From positions 1 through 42,521 of the forward strand of contig JAETNO010000026.1 in assembly GCA_021768245.1 (NCBI GenBank): a DNA stretch of 42,521 bases, in the 5' to 3' direction. Source of the stretch: Bacteroidaceae bacterium. Its GTDB lineage: Bacteria > Bacteroidota > Bacteroidia > Bacteroidales > Muribaculaceae. How positions within the stretch are numbered: the stretch's first letter is position 1; the number at the start of each line of letters is the position of its first letter. The translations under genes and the position numbers were made by a program. The notes beneath the pieces are model-generated. The model had not been told where the DNA came from. It saw only the letters and a list, made by a program, of their open reading frames with translations, and searched no databases. Of this stretch, positions 17,087 through 24,634 are shown one piece after another.

Positions 17087-17719
17087 ATGATCCCGGAAAA
17101 AATACAGTCGTTTCGAAAAATACTGGAGCGTAACAACCTGATAACCGTCCTGTGCCTGCTACTGGTGCTGGTGTCGTTTATACTCAACTATCTCGAACGT
17201 CGGGAAACGCTCGGCAAGCAGCTGGAGTTCTCCTACTACGTGGCTACGGACGGAGAGGTTATTCCGGCACGGTATGCCCAGCGCAGGGATAATATCGAGA
17301 TCGAGATTCGCCATCACCTGGCCATGTTCGTCGATGATTGGTATGCCTTGACGCAGGATACATGGGAGGCGAAGGCCGAAGCCGCCGGGTGGCTCGGCGG
17401 CAACAGTATCCGGGATATGTATATCGCGCGCAGGGAAGCCGGTTTTTTCAATCGCTTTATCCAGGGTAACATCCGCTATGAGGCCAAGATCGCGGAACTT
17501 CGGATCACGCCGAACGAGGATGGCACCTTTGCGTTCGAAATGGCGGTGGATCTTCATGAAAAGGGCACCGGCTACGCCCGGCTCTGGCGAGTGTTCGCCG
17601 ACGGAAGTATCCGGGTGATCGAGCGCAGCTGGCCCAACAACCCGCACGGCCTGTGGATCGAGCCGTTTTTGGAACGGAAAATAATTCAAGTCAAGGAAGA
17701 TGAACAAGCAGTTAATTAA
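17087..17719 (+). CDS. traK: TraK conjugative transposon protein (VirB8-like), 210 aa
   Basis: A bitopic inner-membrane protein: a short basic cytoplasmic start, one membrane segment (residues about 20-37, LITVLCLLLVLVSFILNYL), then a periplasmic domain of about 165 residues. Conserved-looking stretches are RRDNIEIEIRHHLAMFVDDWYALTQDTW and LWIEPFLERKIIQ. This is the TraK/VirB8-like scaffold of the secretion channel. It overlaps the TraM gene by 20 bp. Confidence 0.88.
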   Translation: MIPEKIQSFRKILERNNLITVLCLLLVLVSFILNYLERRETLGKQLEFSYYVATDGEVIPARYAQRRDNIEIEIRHHLAMFVDDWYALTQDTWEAKAEAAGWLGGNSIRDMYIARREAGFFNRFIQGNIRYEAKIAELRITPNEDGTFAFEMAVDLHEKGTGYARLWRVFADGSIRVIERSWPNNPHGLWIEPFLERKIIQVKEDEQAVN

Positions 17720-18722
17720 AATCAGCGTGATAGTCATCGGAGCCTTGGTTCTGCTGGTTCTGGCGCTTTATCTGATGAAGAAGGATCAAGACAGGCCCGG
17801 CAAGAGGAATTCCGTGGAGACGATCGGCGAAGCGATTGCGGATAAGACCTTCACGACAAAATCAGAAGCGTATATGGCCTACGCCAATGAAAAGGATGAA
17901 TTCTACCGGCGTTCAGCCGCGAGCTTCGCACCTCCGCCCGCCGTAAGTAAGGAACCCGAGGCTGAAAAGGCTGCGGCTGCGGCTTCCGCAGCTCCGGCCG
18001 TAGAGAATAGGACGCAGGAGATCCGGTTCGAGCAGGCGTACGAAGAGATCTCCCGGAATGTCCGGAGCATATACGAGGAAGCGCCTGACGATACACGGAC
18101 GGTGGCACGGGAGCAGCCGGAAGTTGCGACGCAGCAGACACCCGCTGCGGACGTGCCGCCGGCTCCGGCCGAGACGCCCGAAGAACGACGTCGGCGGGCC
18201 ATGCGCCAGAACTGGGGTATGGGCAGCCCTTCCGAGGCAGCCCGGAGCGATTCCGCACGGCCTGCGATGTTCCGGGCCGTGATACACGGAACGCAGATAG
18301 TACGCAGTGGCCAGACCGCTTTGTTCCGGACAAAGGAGCCGATCCGCTATGGTGCCGTCACGATCCCGGAGAATACGCTTCTGGCCGGATATACGCAGAT
18401 CTCCGAGAACCGTCTGACGATAAATATAAACTCCGTACGCCTTGGCAACGGCGTTTTCGCATTGCCGTTGGAAGTGTATGGATCGGATGGGATCGCCGGC
18501 ATTCCGCTGGACTATGACGAGGTGGGGAAAATAACCAACTCGGAATCGTCCTCGTCGATGTTGCAGGAGGCGAGCACGGCGATGTCAGCCTATGGAGGTA
18601 CGATCGGCCGTGTCGTCGGGTCTGTCGTGTCCGGTGTGGGCAATCAGGTGCGCTCTGCAAAAAGCACCGAGGTAAAGCTGATAGATAATCAGACCGTAAT
18701 ACTTAAAATCGTAGAAAAATGA
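17700..18722 (+). CDS. traM: TraM conjugative transposon protein (VirB10-like), 340 aa
   Basis: One N-terminal membrane segment (residues about 6-26) is followed by a long Ala/Pro/Glu-rich linker (about 75-165), which would cross the periplasm, and a C-terminal domain (about 185-340) with beta-rich VirB10-like sequence (FRAVIHGTQIVRSGQTALFR ... ENTLLAGYTQISENRLTI). TraM links inner and outer membrane parts of the channel. It is shorter than typical TraM (about 400-450 aa), mostly because of the linker. It overlaps TraN by 4 bp. Confidence 0.88.
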   Translation: MNKQLIKISVIVIGALVLLVLALYLMKKDQDRPGKRNSVETIGEAIADKTFTTKSEAYMAYANEKDEFYRRSAASFAPPPAVSKEPEAEKAAAAASAAPAVENRTQEIRFEQAYEEISRNVRSIYEEAPDDTRTVAREQPEVATQQTPAADVPPAPAETPEERRRRAMRQNWGMGSPSEAARSDSARPAMFRAVIHGTQIVRSGQTALFRTKEPIRYGAVTIPENTLLAGYTQISENRLTININSVRLGNGVFALPLEVYGSDGIAGIPLDYDEVGKITNSESSSSMLQEASTAMSAYGGTIGRVVGSVVSGVGNQVRSAKSTEVKLIDNQTVILKIVEK

Positions 18723-19579
18723 AGAGATTATTATTCTTGATGCTGGCCGGGTGTCTGGTAACTACATCGTACGGCCAGAATACGATCGAGTGGCGTAAAG
18801 ACAAGGTGACGCAAATGATCTTTCCTGCGGATATTGTTAAATTCAGGACTGGTTACATAGCCGGGCCCTCGGATAATTTCGACGCTTTGACGCAGCGTGA
18901 CGGCAAGGTACTCTACATACAGCCCGTGATGCCACTGGATGAAACAAATCTCAATGTTGTGACTAGCGACGGTTACTACTATGCCTTTAACCTGGTGTAT
19001 AACGATGCCGCGAAATGCGTGAACTACATTATTCGGCCGGCAATGGCATTTTATCAGGACGAATCCGGGAGGCAGGATGCCCCGTCTGTGGCGGAACCGG
19101 GCGTGCCGGACGTCGATGCGGTCGCGGCAGCCGAAGCAGTGCGGCCTGATTCCGCGTCCCTGTTTTCAAAGGTGAGTGAACAAGGCTCATACCTTGTGAT
19201 GAACAATGTTGCGAAGCTGCAAAAACTCATTTTCGTATTGAAAGGCGTATATGTCGATAAGACGCATATATTTTTCAAATTCAGTATTCAGAACAATAGC
19301 AACGTGCCTTTTGATGTAGATTATATCGCCTTCTCGGTCACGGCACGGAAGACGCGGAAAACATCTTCCCAGGAGCGATTGCAGATTCTGCCTGTCGGGG
19401 CCGATGTCGATGTTCATACGATCGGGGCGAAGAGCATAGCCGAGGTGATCTATTGTTTCGAGAAGTTTACCATAGGTAAGGACAAGGTGCTGCTGGCTGA
19501 AGTACTCGAACAAGGTGGGGATCGAAATATCGGGCTGCGAATCCCCGAGACGTTCATTATCGAAGCCCGTAAGCTATGA
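18719..19579 (+). CDS. traN: TraN conjugative transposon protein (DUF4138, VirB9-like), 286 aa
   Basis: The signal peptide MKRLLFLMLAGCLVTTSYGQ is followed by a beta-rich N-terminal domain (TQMIFPADIVKFRTGYIAG ... YYYAFNLVYND), a linker rich in Ala/Asp (residues about 120-150), and a C-terminal domain with IFFKFSIQNNSNVPFDVDYIAFSV, a hallmark of DUF4138/TraN. It acts in the periplasm and outer membrane as the VirB9-like core-complex subunit with TraM and TraO. Its stop codon overlaps the start of a new 54-aa reading frame (ATGA). Confidence 0.9.
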   Translation: MKRLLFLMLAGCLVTTSYGQNTIEWRKDKVTQMIFPADIVKFRTGYIAGPSDNFDALTQRDGKVLYIQPVMPLDETNLNVVTSDGYYYAFNLVYNDAAKCVNYIIRPAMAFYQDESGRQDAPSVAEPGVPDVDAVAAAEAVRPDSASLFSKVSEQGSYLVMNNVAKLQKLIFVLKGVYVDKTHIFFKFSIQNNSNVPFDVDYIAFSVTARKTRKTSSQERLQILPVGADVDVHTIGAKSIAEVIYCFEKFTIGKDKVLLAEVLEQGGDRNIGLRIPETFIIEARKL

Positions 19580-19740
19580 AATTCTTTCGAATGGGGTTGT
19601 CAGGCTATCTCTCTTCAGGAGCAGAACTCGGCAATATGACGGGTAAAGCGTTTTTATCAATGCTCGGGACGCTGGCCAAGGAAGTCGGTGTTTTCGCACT
19701 CACGATGTATCGTAACTTTAAAAATAGAAGAAATGGTTAA
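19576..19740 (+). CDS. Small protein between TraN and TraO, 54 aa
   Basis: A short frame starting MKFFRMGLSGYLSSGAELGN and ending NFKNRRNG, overlapping TraN by 4 bp and TraO by 8 bp. Tight overlaps at both ends and a plausible amphipathic helix (KAFLSMLGTLAKEVGVFALTMY) support a real gene, but no family is recognised. It could be a small membrane-associated accessory of the core complex. CTnDOT-type operons that I recall do not have a gene here. Confidence 0.55.
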   Translation: MKFFRMGLSGYLSSGAELGNMTGKAFLSMLGTLAKEVGVFALTMYRNFKNRRNG

Positions 19741-20266
19741 CAAATTATTGGTGGTGGCCGTTATGTTGCTTGCGGCCATGAGTGCCCGGGCGCAGATAGG
19801 GTATAAGGGCCAGGTGGCTCTTGGTGTCAGCGGCGGGATAAGTAACGTCGGAGGGTTCGTCGGCACTGCGCGGATCGGCGGCTATCTCTCGGAACATTCG
19901 ATCCTGGGGGCCGGAATGATTCTCGACCGAACCCGCTATGACGCGACGCAGGGCGATTCGTTCCATACGTCTCAGTGGCTGGGAGTGATGCATTATCAGT
20001 ATGCGATCCCGCTGGGACGGTTTATCGTGTCGCCGACAGGCGGCATACTCCTGGGCGGGGAGCAGTGCGATCAGCGATCCCGCCAAGGGAACATCCTGCC
20101 TTACGGCAACCAGTTTGTCTATGGCCTCATATTGCAGTGCGACGTCGAGTATGTCCTCGGCCGGCATTGGGCTATTACACTGGAGCCTCGCATGACCTAC
20201 CTGATAAAGACTCAGTTCGATAATGTCAGGCTGTCGGCCAGTGTTGGTGTGAAATATTATTTTTAA
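19733..20266 (+). CDS. traO: TraO-like conjugative transposon protein, 177 aa
   Basis: The signal peptide MVNKLLVVAVMLLAAMSARAQ precedes a glycine-rich beta-strand pattern (QVALGVSGGISNVGGFVGTARIGGYL ...) that ends in an aromatic (GVKYYF), typical of small outer-membrane beta-barrels. It matches TraO by position at the end of the operon and by size. The ATG at 19733 was chosen because an upstream in-frame start at 19688 would place charged residues before the signal peptide. No TraP or TraQ follows directly; TraQ-like Ig domains occur in lipoproteins after 30 kb. Confidence 0.8.
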   Translation: MVNKLLVVAVMLLAAMSARAQIGYKGQVALGVSGGISNVGGFVGTARIGGYLSEHSILGAGMILDRTRYDATQGDSFHTSQWLGVMHYQYAIPLGRFIVSPTGGILLGGEQCDQRSRQGNILPYGNQFVYGLILQCDVEYVLGRHWAITLEPRMTYLIKTQFDNVRLSASVGVKYYF

Positions 20267-20344
20267 TGATTGGTGTCTGTTGTTGATATAGTCTAATCAA
20301 TGGTAAATACGGCAATTTTGAATTAAAAATAATGCGAAACAAAT

Positions 20345-20374
20345 TTGTTTCGTTAAAAAATATTTTTACCTTTG
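20345..20374 (+). promoter_or_regulatory. Bacteroidales promoter for the defence cargo
   Basis: TTG at 20345-20347 and TACCTTTG at 20367-20374 with a 19-bp spacer match the -33/-7 consensus. The predicted transcript would start a few bases downstream and reach the ATG at 20392. It makes the cargo transcriptionally independent of the transfer operon. Confidence 0.75.
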
Positions 20375-20391
20375 TATCAAAGATATATCTT

Positions 20392-20592
20392 ATGACACTG
20401 AAAGAAGCATTCTCATTATTGATAACGCAACCTCTTTGGTACAAAAACAGCGATTATATCAGACAGCAGGCTGTGCGGGACAAACGCCTGTTCTTGGTCG
20501 GCAAATCTATTCCTGAAGAACGAATGCGAGAGTACTTGCGGGCCGCTGGCTGGGAACAGACTCAGGAAGAACAATGGGCTGAAAAAGTATAA
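20392..20592 (+). CDS. Hypothetical small protein, 66 aa
   Basis: It starts MTLKEAFSLLITQPLWYKNS and ends in a charged tail. The segment around LITQPLWYKNSDYIRQQAVRDKRLFLVGKSIPEERMREYLRAAGWEQTQ looks like a small helical protein; I recall similar short proteins in Bacteroidales accessory DNA but no function. It is the first gene after the promoter at 20345, so it may regulate the downstream abortive infection gene, 24 bp away. The start was set at 20392 because upstream codons overlap the promoter. Confidence 0.6.
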   Translation: MTLKEAFSLLITQPLWYKNSDYIRQQAVRDKRLFLVGKSIPEERMREYLRAAGWEQTQEEQWAEKV

Positions 20593-20616
20593 ATTATAAT
20601 AATACAACTGTAAATT

Positions 20617-21591
20617 ATGACATTGATATTGTATATTGCTTTTTACCATTTTTTACTGATTCTGTTATTATTGTGTTGTATCATAATATATTATTATATG
20701 GATCAAAGAACTACGAATCGAGAACGGGCAACAACAGGGTTCAAATCATTAATTTTATTGATAGTTATCTGTATATTCCTATTCATTATTGGTATGATAG
20801 GTACATGGATATGGACAGATAAACCAAATGAATTCGGAGACTCTGCCGGCGTGGTCAATGCGCTTTTTTCAGCTTTGGCATTTGCCGGAGTTATTTATGC
20901 TATTATTTTACAAAAAGAAGAGTTGGAAGATCAGAGACAAGTTATGATTGACCAACGAGAAGAAATGGAACAACAAAATAGCACGATGATTCGACAACGG
21001 TTTGAAGCGACATTGTTTCAGATGTTAAACCTCCAGCAAGAATTGATAGGGGCGCTAAAACATCAATATTCGACTTCTGTTAAGAGTGCTGCTTCTAAAG
21101 AAAAACGACATGTTGATCGCATAATTACAGGACGAGAAGTCTTTCAGTATATGTATGAAAAAAAGAAGATTGATTTCCCCGATGATCCGGAAGATCATTA
21201 TACCTATAAAGGTGTGAAAGAAGTGTTGGAAAAATATGGGGAAGCGGGCTATGAAAAGTCAGATATACCCCCGATATTTGACCATTATTTCAGGCATTTA
21301 TATCGTATTTTGAAATATATAGATCAGTCTCAGGATCTCGATGGTTGGGCTGCTAAATATAAATACATCGGCATTGTGCGAGGGCAATTATCTCGATACG
21401 AATTAGTGTGGTTATATTTTAATTCGCTTTTTTATCCAAAGATGAAGGGATTAATCGAAAAGTATGCTGTTTTGAAAAACTTGCGACCGGAATATTTAGC
21501 ACAGGATTTTGATTTGGGAAAAAAGTGGTACGCAAAGACAGCTTTCGACGCTGATAGAGCGCGAGAAGTAGCCTTGCAGCGCGAAGAATAA
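20617..21591 (+). CDS. Putative phage abortive infection protein (AbiC-like), 324 aa
   Basis: The N-terminal part has membrane segments near residues 3-26, 43-67 and 80-98. The stretch GDSAGVVNALFSALAFAGVIYAIILQKEEL, then a coiled coil of repeated Gln/Arg/Glu (EDQRQVMIDQREEMEQQNSTMI), then RQRFEATLFQMLNLQQEL is the signature of the putative AbiC-type abortive infection family. The C-terminal half has HYFRHLYRILKYID and RGQLSRYELVWLYFNSLF, also typical. Such proteins are thought to sense infection and stop cell growth to block phage spread. The start could also be the ATG at 20698 (MDQRTTN), which would drop the first membrane segment. AT-rich codon use contrasts with the transfer genes, a sign of separate acquisition. 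Confidence 0.82.
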   Translation: MTLILYIAFYHFLLILLLLCCIIIYYYMDQRTTNRERATTGFKSLILLIVICIFLFIIGMIGTWIWTDKPNEFGDSAGVVNALFSALAFAGVIYAIILQKEELEDQRQVMIDQREEMEQQNSTMIRQRFEATLFQMLNLQQELIGALKHQYSTSVKSAASKEKRHVDRIITGREVFQYMYEKKKIDFPDDPEDHYTYKGVKEVLEKYGEAGYEKSDIPPIFDHYFRHLYRILKYIDQSQDLDGWAAKYKYIGIVRGQLSRYELVWLYFNSLFYPKMKGLIEKYAVLKNLRPEYLAQDFDLGKKWYAKTAFDADRAREVALQREE

Positions 21592-21635
21592 GTGTATATA
21601 GTTATTTGTGAACTGAAAGATTATTGGTTCAAAAA

Positions 21636-21658
21636 TTTCTTCCCTTCACGAATCAACA
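21636..21658 (+). repeat. Fourth copy of the TTTCTTCCCTTCA box
   Basis: TTTCTTCCCTTCACgAaTCA+ACA differs from the 3773 copy at a few positions and lies directly upstream of the gene at 21673, without a following hairpin. Its placement before a start codon hints at a leader element. Confidence 0.6.
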
Positions 21659-21672
21659 AATTGGGCGATAAA

Positions 21673-22026
21673 ATGCCGGAGATTGAAGAAAATAGATTGA
21701 GTTTGATCGGATACCCGTTTCCAGAGATCAAACGTGTCGAAGAAATATTTTCGACGCTGAAGTCAGATGCGGCATTGCTTGAGGAGGCGAAGCGCCGCGG
21801 GTTTTACATGGGGCATACGAAAGCCAACCAGATGTTCAGCCGGTTGTTTGGTGGCGGACGCATAATGATAAAGCCGGAAGCCGATACGGAATTTGTCCGG
21901 CGGGTGATCCCGTATCTGAAGGCATTACTGAGCAGCTATGCCTTGAAACATGAAGAGAAAGAGGCGATATGTGCCATGATCCTGGACGAGATCGCTGATG
22001 ACGTACTGCCAGAACCTAAAAAATAA
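21673..22026 (+). CDS. Hypothetical protein, 117 aa
   Basis: It starts MPEIEENRLSLIGYPFPEIKRVEEIF and continues with helical, charged sequence. The start at 21673 is preferred over a GTG at 21592, because the latter would translate the repeated box. A Gly/Arg patch (FSRLFGGGRIMIKPEADTEFVRR) is the only distinctive stretch. It lies 81 bp after the AbiC-like gene and 9 bp before the next small gene, and so may belong to the same cargo operon. No function is assigned. Confidence 0.55.
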   Translation: MPEIEENRLSLIGYPFPEIKRVEEIFSTLKSDAALLEEAKRRGFYMGHTKANQMFSRLFGGGRIMIKPEADTEFVRRVIPYLKALLSSYALKHEEKEAICAMILDEIADDVLPEPKK

Positions 22027-22035
22027 CTGTAATAA

Positions 22036-22248
22036 ATGCCGAAGGGAGAATATACACGCACTGAAGCGGGGCGACGAGCCTATTTCGTCGTTACAGGAAT
22101 AGAGTTGCCGAACACGCTTACCCATGATGAAATCAAAGCGTATTCGCATGCGCTTCCTGAAGAACAGTGGAAACGCTGCCATGAACTCTATCTCCAGTAT
22201 ATGAGCATCGGCCGGCCTGAGTATATGAAGAATTATGCTGAAAACTAA
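22036..22248 (+). CDS. Hypothetical protein, 70 aa
   Basis: A small hydrophilic protein (MPKGEYTRTEAGRRAYFVVT ... YMKNYAEN), unrecognised. It lies 9 bp after the preceding gene and 11 bp before the ORF6N gene, so it probably shares their transcript. No signal, membrane segment or metal-binding cluster is seen. Confidence 0.5.
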   Translation: MPKGEYTRTEAGRRAYFVVTGIELPNTLTHDEIKAYSHALPEEQWKRCHELYLQYMSIGRPEYMKNYAEN

Positions 22249-22259
22249 CCCTAAATAAT

Positions 22260-22847
22260 ATGGACATTCAAATTATTCAGAATAAGATATACGAGATCCG
22301 CGGCCGGCGTGTGATGCTGGACTTCGATTTGGCAAATCTCTACCAGGTAGAGACGAAGCGATTGAAGGAGTCTGTAAGACGCAATATTGAGCGTTTCGAG
22401 GGGGAGGATTTTATGTTTGAACTCTCGGAGGAGGAGTATAACGTATTGAAAGACAGATTAAGGTCGCAAATTGCGTCCTTAGAAATTGACGGTAAGGGGA
22501 AATACCCTAAATATTCGCCGTTTGCCTTCACCGAAGAAGGTGTTGCAATGCTATCGGGAGTTCTGCGTAGTTCTGTAGCCGTACAAGTAAATAGGGCCAT
22601 CATGCGGGCTTTCGTTGCGATGAACAACTATCTCATTCAAGTGTCGCAGTATTCGGCCGAGCTTGCCGAGCTCCGTAGCCGGCTCCTGCTTGTTGAGCGG
22701 GAAGTCCGGGAGAACCTGGAGGCCATGAACGACTTGAGCGAAGACGTGCGGAGAGATTTCGATACAGTATTCGAGGCAATCGGTGCGTTGTCCGTGAAAT
22801 TGCCTGAAGCTCGGAAACCTGCACAGAAAATAGGATTTAAGAAATAA
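22260..22847 (+). CDS. ORF6N domain-containing DNA-binding protein, 195 aa
   Basis: Residues about 4-90 carry the ORF6N domain: KIYEIRGRRVMLDFDLANLYQVETKRLKESVRRNIERF, a phage-derived DNA-binding domain. It is followed by FAFTEEGVAMLSGVLRSSVAVQVNRAIMRAFVAM and a C-terminal coiled coil (YSAELAELRSRLLLVEREVRENLEAMNDLSEDV). The tail IGALSVKLPEARKPAQKIGFKK recurs in the other ORF6N copies. It is the first of three ORF6N genes in tandem here and the most intact. These proteins are widespread next to mobile and phase-variable loci in Bacteroidales, but their cellular role is uncertain; regulation of neighbouring cargo is a reasonable guess. Confidence 0.85.
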   Translation: MDIQIIQNKIYEIRGRRVMLDFDLANLYQVETKRLKESVRRNIERFEGEDFMFELSEEEYNVLKDRLRSQIASLEIDGKGKYPKYSPFAFTEEGVAMLSGVLRSSVAVQVNRAIMRAFVAMNNYLIQVSQYSAELAELRSRLLLVEREVRENLEAMNDLSEDVRRDFDTVFEAIGALSVKLPEARKPAQKIGFKK

Positions 22848-22850
22848 AGA

Positions 22851-23429
22851 ATGGATATTCAAATTATACAGAATAAAATCTATGAAATCCGCGGCTAGCG
22901 CGTGATGTTGGATTTTGATCTGGCGAACATGTACCAGATACCGACCAAAGCCCTCAAGCAAGCCGTAAAGCGTAATATTGAGCGCTTCCCGGATGATTTT
23001 ATGTTCCAATTGACTGAAAATGAATGGCGAGAACTGGTCACAAATTGTGACCGGTTGCCATCGACGATAAAACACAGTTCAGTTTTGCCCTCAGCATTTA
23101 CTCAAGAAGGTGTTGCCTCATTATCTGGTGTCCTGAAGAGCCCTATGGCAGTGAATGTATATTTGTCGATTATGAGTGCTTTTGTGGCCATGCGGAACTA
23201 TATTATGCAATCCTCGGTGATCCAGGCCGAGCTTGCCGAAATGCGTAACCGTGTTCAGCTCCTCGAACGCGACTGCCGGGAGAACCTGGAGGCCATGAAC
23301 GACTTGAGCGAAGACGTGCGGAGAGATTTCGATACAGTATTCGAGGCCATCGGAGCGTTGTCCGTAAAACTGCCCCAAGCACAAAAACCTCGTACAACAA
23401 TCGGATTCAAAACCAATGAAAGAGAATAA
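22851..23429 (+). pseudogene. ORF6N domain protein gene interrupted by an amber codon
   Basis: Reading from the ATG at 22851 gives MDIQIIQNKIYEIRG, then TAG (22896-22898), then RVMLDFDLANMYQ in the same frame. Other copies have Gln or Arg here (IRGQRVMLD), so a CAG to TAG change is likely. The remainder is open to 23429 and could restart only at GTG 22902, losing the first 17 residues of the DNA-binding domain. A 72-bp block (23276-23347) is identical to 22706-22777 in the preceding gene, pointing to recent duplication or gene conversion. Confidence 0.8.
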
Positions 23430-23449
23430 ATAAGAAACTTTGAATTGAC

Positions 23450-23682
23450 ATGGACGAAACTTTCAAGATGCCGAATTGGCACCTTGAATATGGGAGAGGT
23501 GAAAATGTAAAATACCTCCTGTTTGCTTTTACTGAGTTGGGCGTGGCCATGTTGAGTAGTGTGCTGAAATCCCAAATGGCAATCGAAATCAACCGCCGGA
23601 TCATGCGGGTTTTCATGCAGATGCGCAGTAGCCTTACGCATGCGTCGCAGTACTCGGCCGAGTTTGCCGCGATGCAATTTTG
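23450..23682 (+). pseudogene. Truncated ORF6N remnant
   Basis: This is a third ORF6N copy, lacking its N-terminal DNA-binding half. The recognisable stretch is YLLFAFTELGVAMLSSVLKSQMAIEINRRIMRVFMQMR, then SQYSAEFAAMQ. At about 23682 the similarity ends and the sequence becomes the antisense of a ParD-like remnant. Both gene remnants break at the same point, marking a recombination junction. Confidence 0.75.
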
Positions 23683-23873
23683 TAGTTTTTCCGATATGTT
23701 TTTATTTCCGCAAGGTGGCTTTCAGGGTTGAAGCCGGCTGCGATGCCGCTCTGTACTCCCTCGTCGATGGCACTCCTCAGAGCTTCGATACGGCTTTCAT
23801 CTTCTTTCAGAAGCCGCAGTTCGGCGCGGATTGCCTCGCTTGTGATCTTGGAATGTTTTGGAGAAAATGTCAT
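23683..23873 (-). pseudogene. ParD-like antitoxin remnant
   Basis: The minus-strand frame gives ITSEAIRAELRLLKEDESRIEALRSAIDEGVQSGIAAGFNPESHL, which matches the second half of ParD antitoxins (SEVVRAGLRLLEEEE pattern). The N-terminal ribbon-helix-helix part is replaced by MTFSPKHSK, and the 3' end runs into the ORF6N remnant (the open frame continues to 23634). No ParE partner is adjacent: the nearest toxin gene upstream belongs to another family. Probably a nonfunctional leftover, though it is co-directional with the neighbouring toxin-antitoxin pair. Confidence 0.6.
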
Positions 23874-23903
23874 TAGGTATTAGGTTATCTCTCGGATAGC
23901 GAC

Positions 23904-24200
23904 TTATTCCTTCAGTAGTGATGTCTGGGACATGTCCTGAATGATAATACCTTCGTCAAGTATTTGATAGGCAAAAACCCAATGTTTCTCGAATACGGCG
24001 CACCGAAAGCCTAATACGCACCATTTCTTAAACCGACAAAAAGGATAATCCGCATTATTGCCGAGAGACAAAACAAATTGTCGCATTCTGTCGCTGCGTC
24101 TTCTGGCGGCTTCTTTCGACAATTTCAGTTCGTTGCGCATATAGGTCTCAAGATCGGAAATTTTATCCCGAACTTGTCTTGAAACGATTATCTTACGCAC
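23904..24200 (-). CDS. Putative toxin of a type II toxin-antitoxin pair (copy 1), 98 aa
   Basis: A small protein beginning MRKIIVSRQVRDKISDLETYM with the core ELKLSKEAARRRSDRMRQFVLSLGNNADYPFCRFKKW...GFRCAVFEKHWVFAYQILDEGIIIQDM. This resembles RelE/ParE-fold toxins of Bacteroidales. It overlaps its antitoxin gene by 8 bp. A clear paralogue lies at 24635-24931 with the same length and the same 8-bp overlap. Targets such as mRNA on the ribosome or gyrase cannot be decided from sequence. Confidence 0.7.
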   Translation of the reverse strand: MRKIIVSRQVRDKISDLETYMRNELKLSKEAARRRSDRMRQFVLSLGNNADYPFCRFKKWCVLGFRCAVFEKHWVFAYQILDEGIIIQDMSQTSLLKE

Positions 24201-24408
24201 GGGATTCAGGCCATTTGTCGATTCTCGAATTCAGTTCGTCGAAAAACGCATCGGCCGATATAGCACCTTCTGCGATAGCTTTGTCCCACGCATCAGTATG
24301 CTTGGCCTCCTGTTTTTTCGGCTCGATCGTCACGCTCTTGTGATCTTTGATAAGGTCGAGCAGCCACCGGCCTTCCGGTGTGCTATCCTCAATGTGTACC
24401 GTTGTCAT
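24193..24408 (-). CDS. Putative antitoxin (copy 1), 71 aa
   Basis: It begins MTTVHIEDSTPEGRWLLDLI and ends in an acidic/helical tail (DAFFDELNSRIDKWPESRA) suited to wrapping a toxin. It is upstream of and overlaps the toxin gene, the usual order. The promoter region at 24430-24461 is almost identical to that of copy 2, so both pairs may share autoregulation. Confidence 0.68.
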   Translation of the reverse strand: MTTVHIEDSTPEGRWLLDLIKDHKSVTIEPKKQEAKHTDAWDKAIAEGAISADAFFDELNSRIDKWPESRA

Positions 24409-24429
24409 GACTTAAAAAGTTTTACAGAA

Positions 24430-24461
24430 CAAATATAACGAAATTCTTGCCGTGAGCGTAT
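24430..24461 (-). promoter_or_regulatory. Promoter/operator of toxin-antitoxin pair 1
   Basis: On the minus strand the box TATATTTG (24437-24430) fits the -7 consensus. The 32-bp region matches 25155-25186 at 30 of 32 positions, while the DNA between the pairs is unrelated, indicating a conserved promoter/operator. Confidence 0.7.
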
Positions 24462-24634
24462 ATTTCTGGGAAAATAGTTTCCTTCGATCGCTAGGCTTTT
24501 GAATAGTTGGGTTTACGAAAACAAAACCCTGGGGTATGTTGAAACAGGGACTCCAGGGGATTACTTTGCAAAGATATTTAATTAGTTTGGGAGCTGATTT
24601 TTTGCCCGGTTCATTTATTTGAGGATTCTCTGCC

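Noticed and set aside
22896..22898. Amber codon in ORF6N copy as evidence of stop-codon recoding
   Set aside because: Other genes in the window use amber stops normally, for example the nuclease-methyltransferase gene, so this is a mutation.
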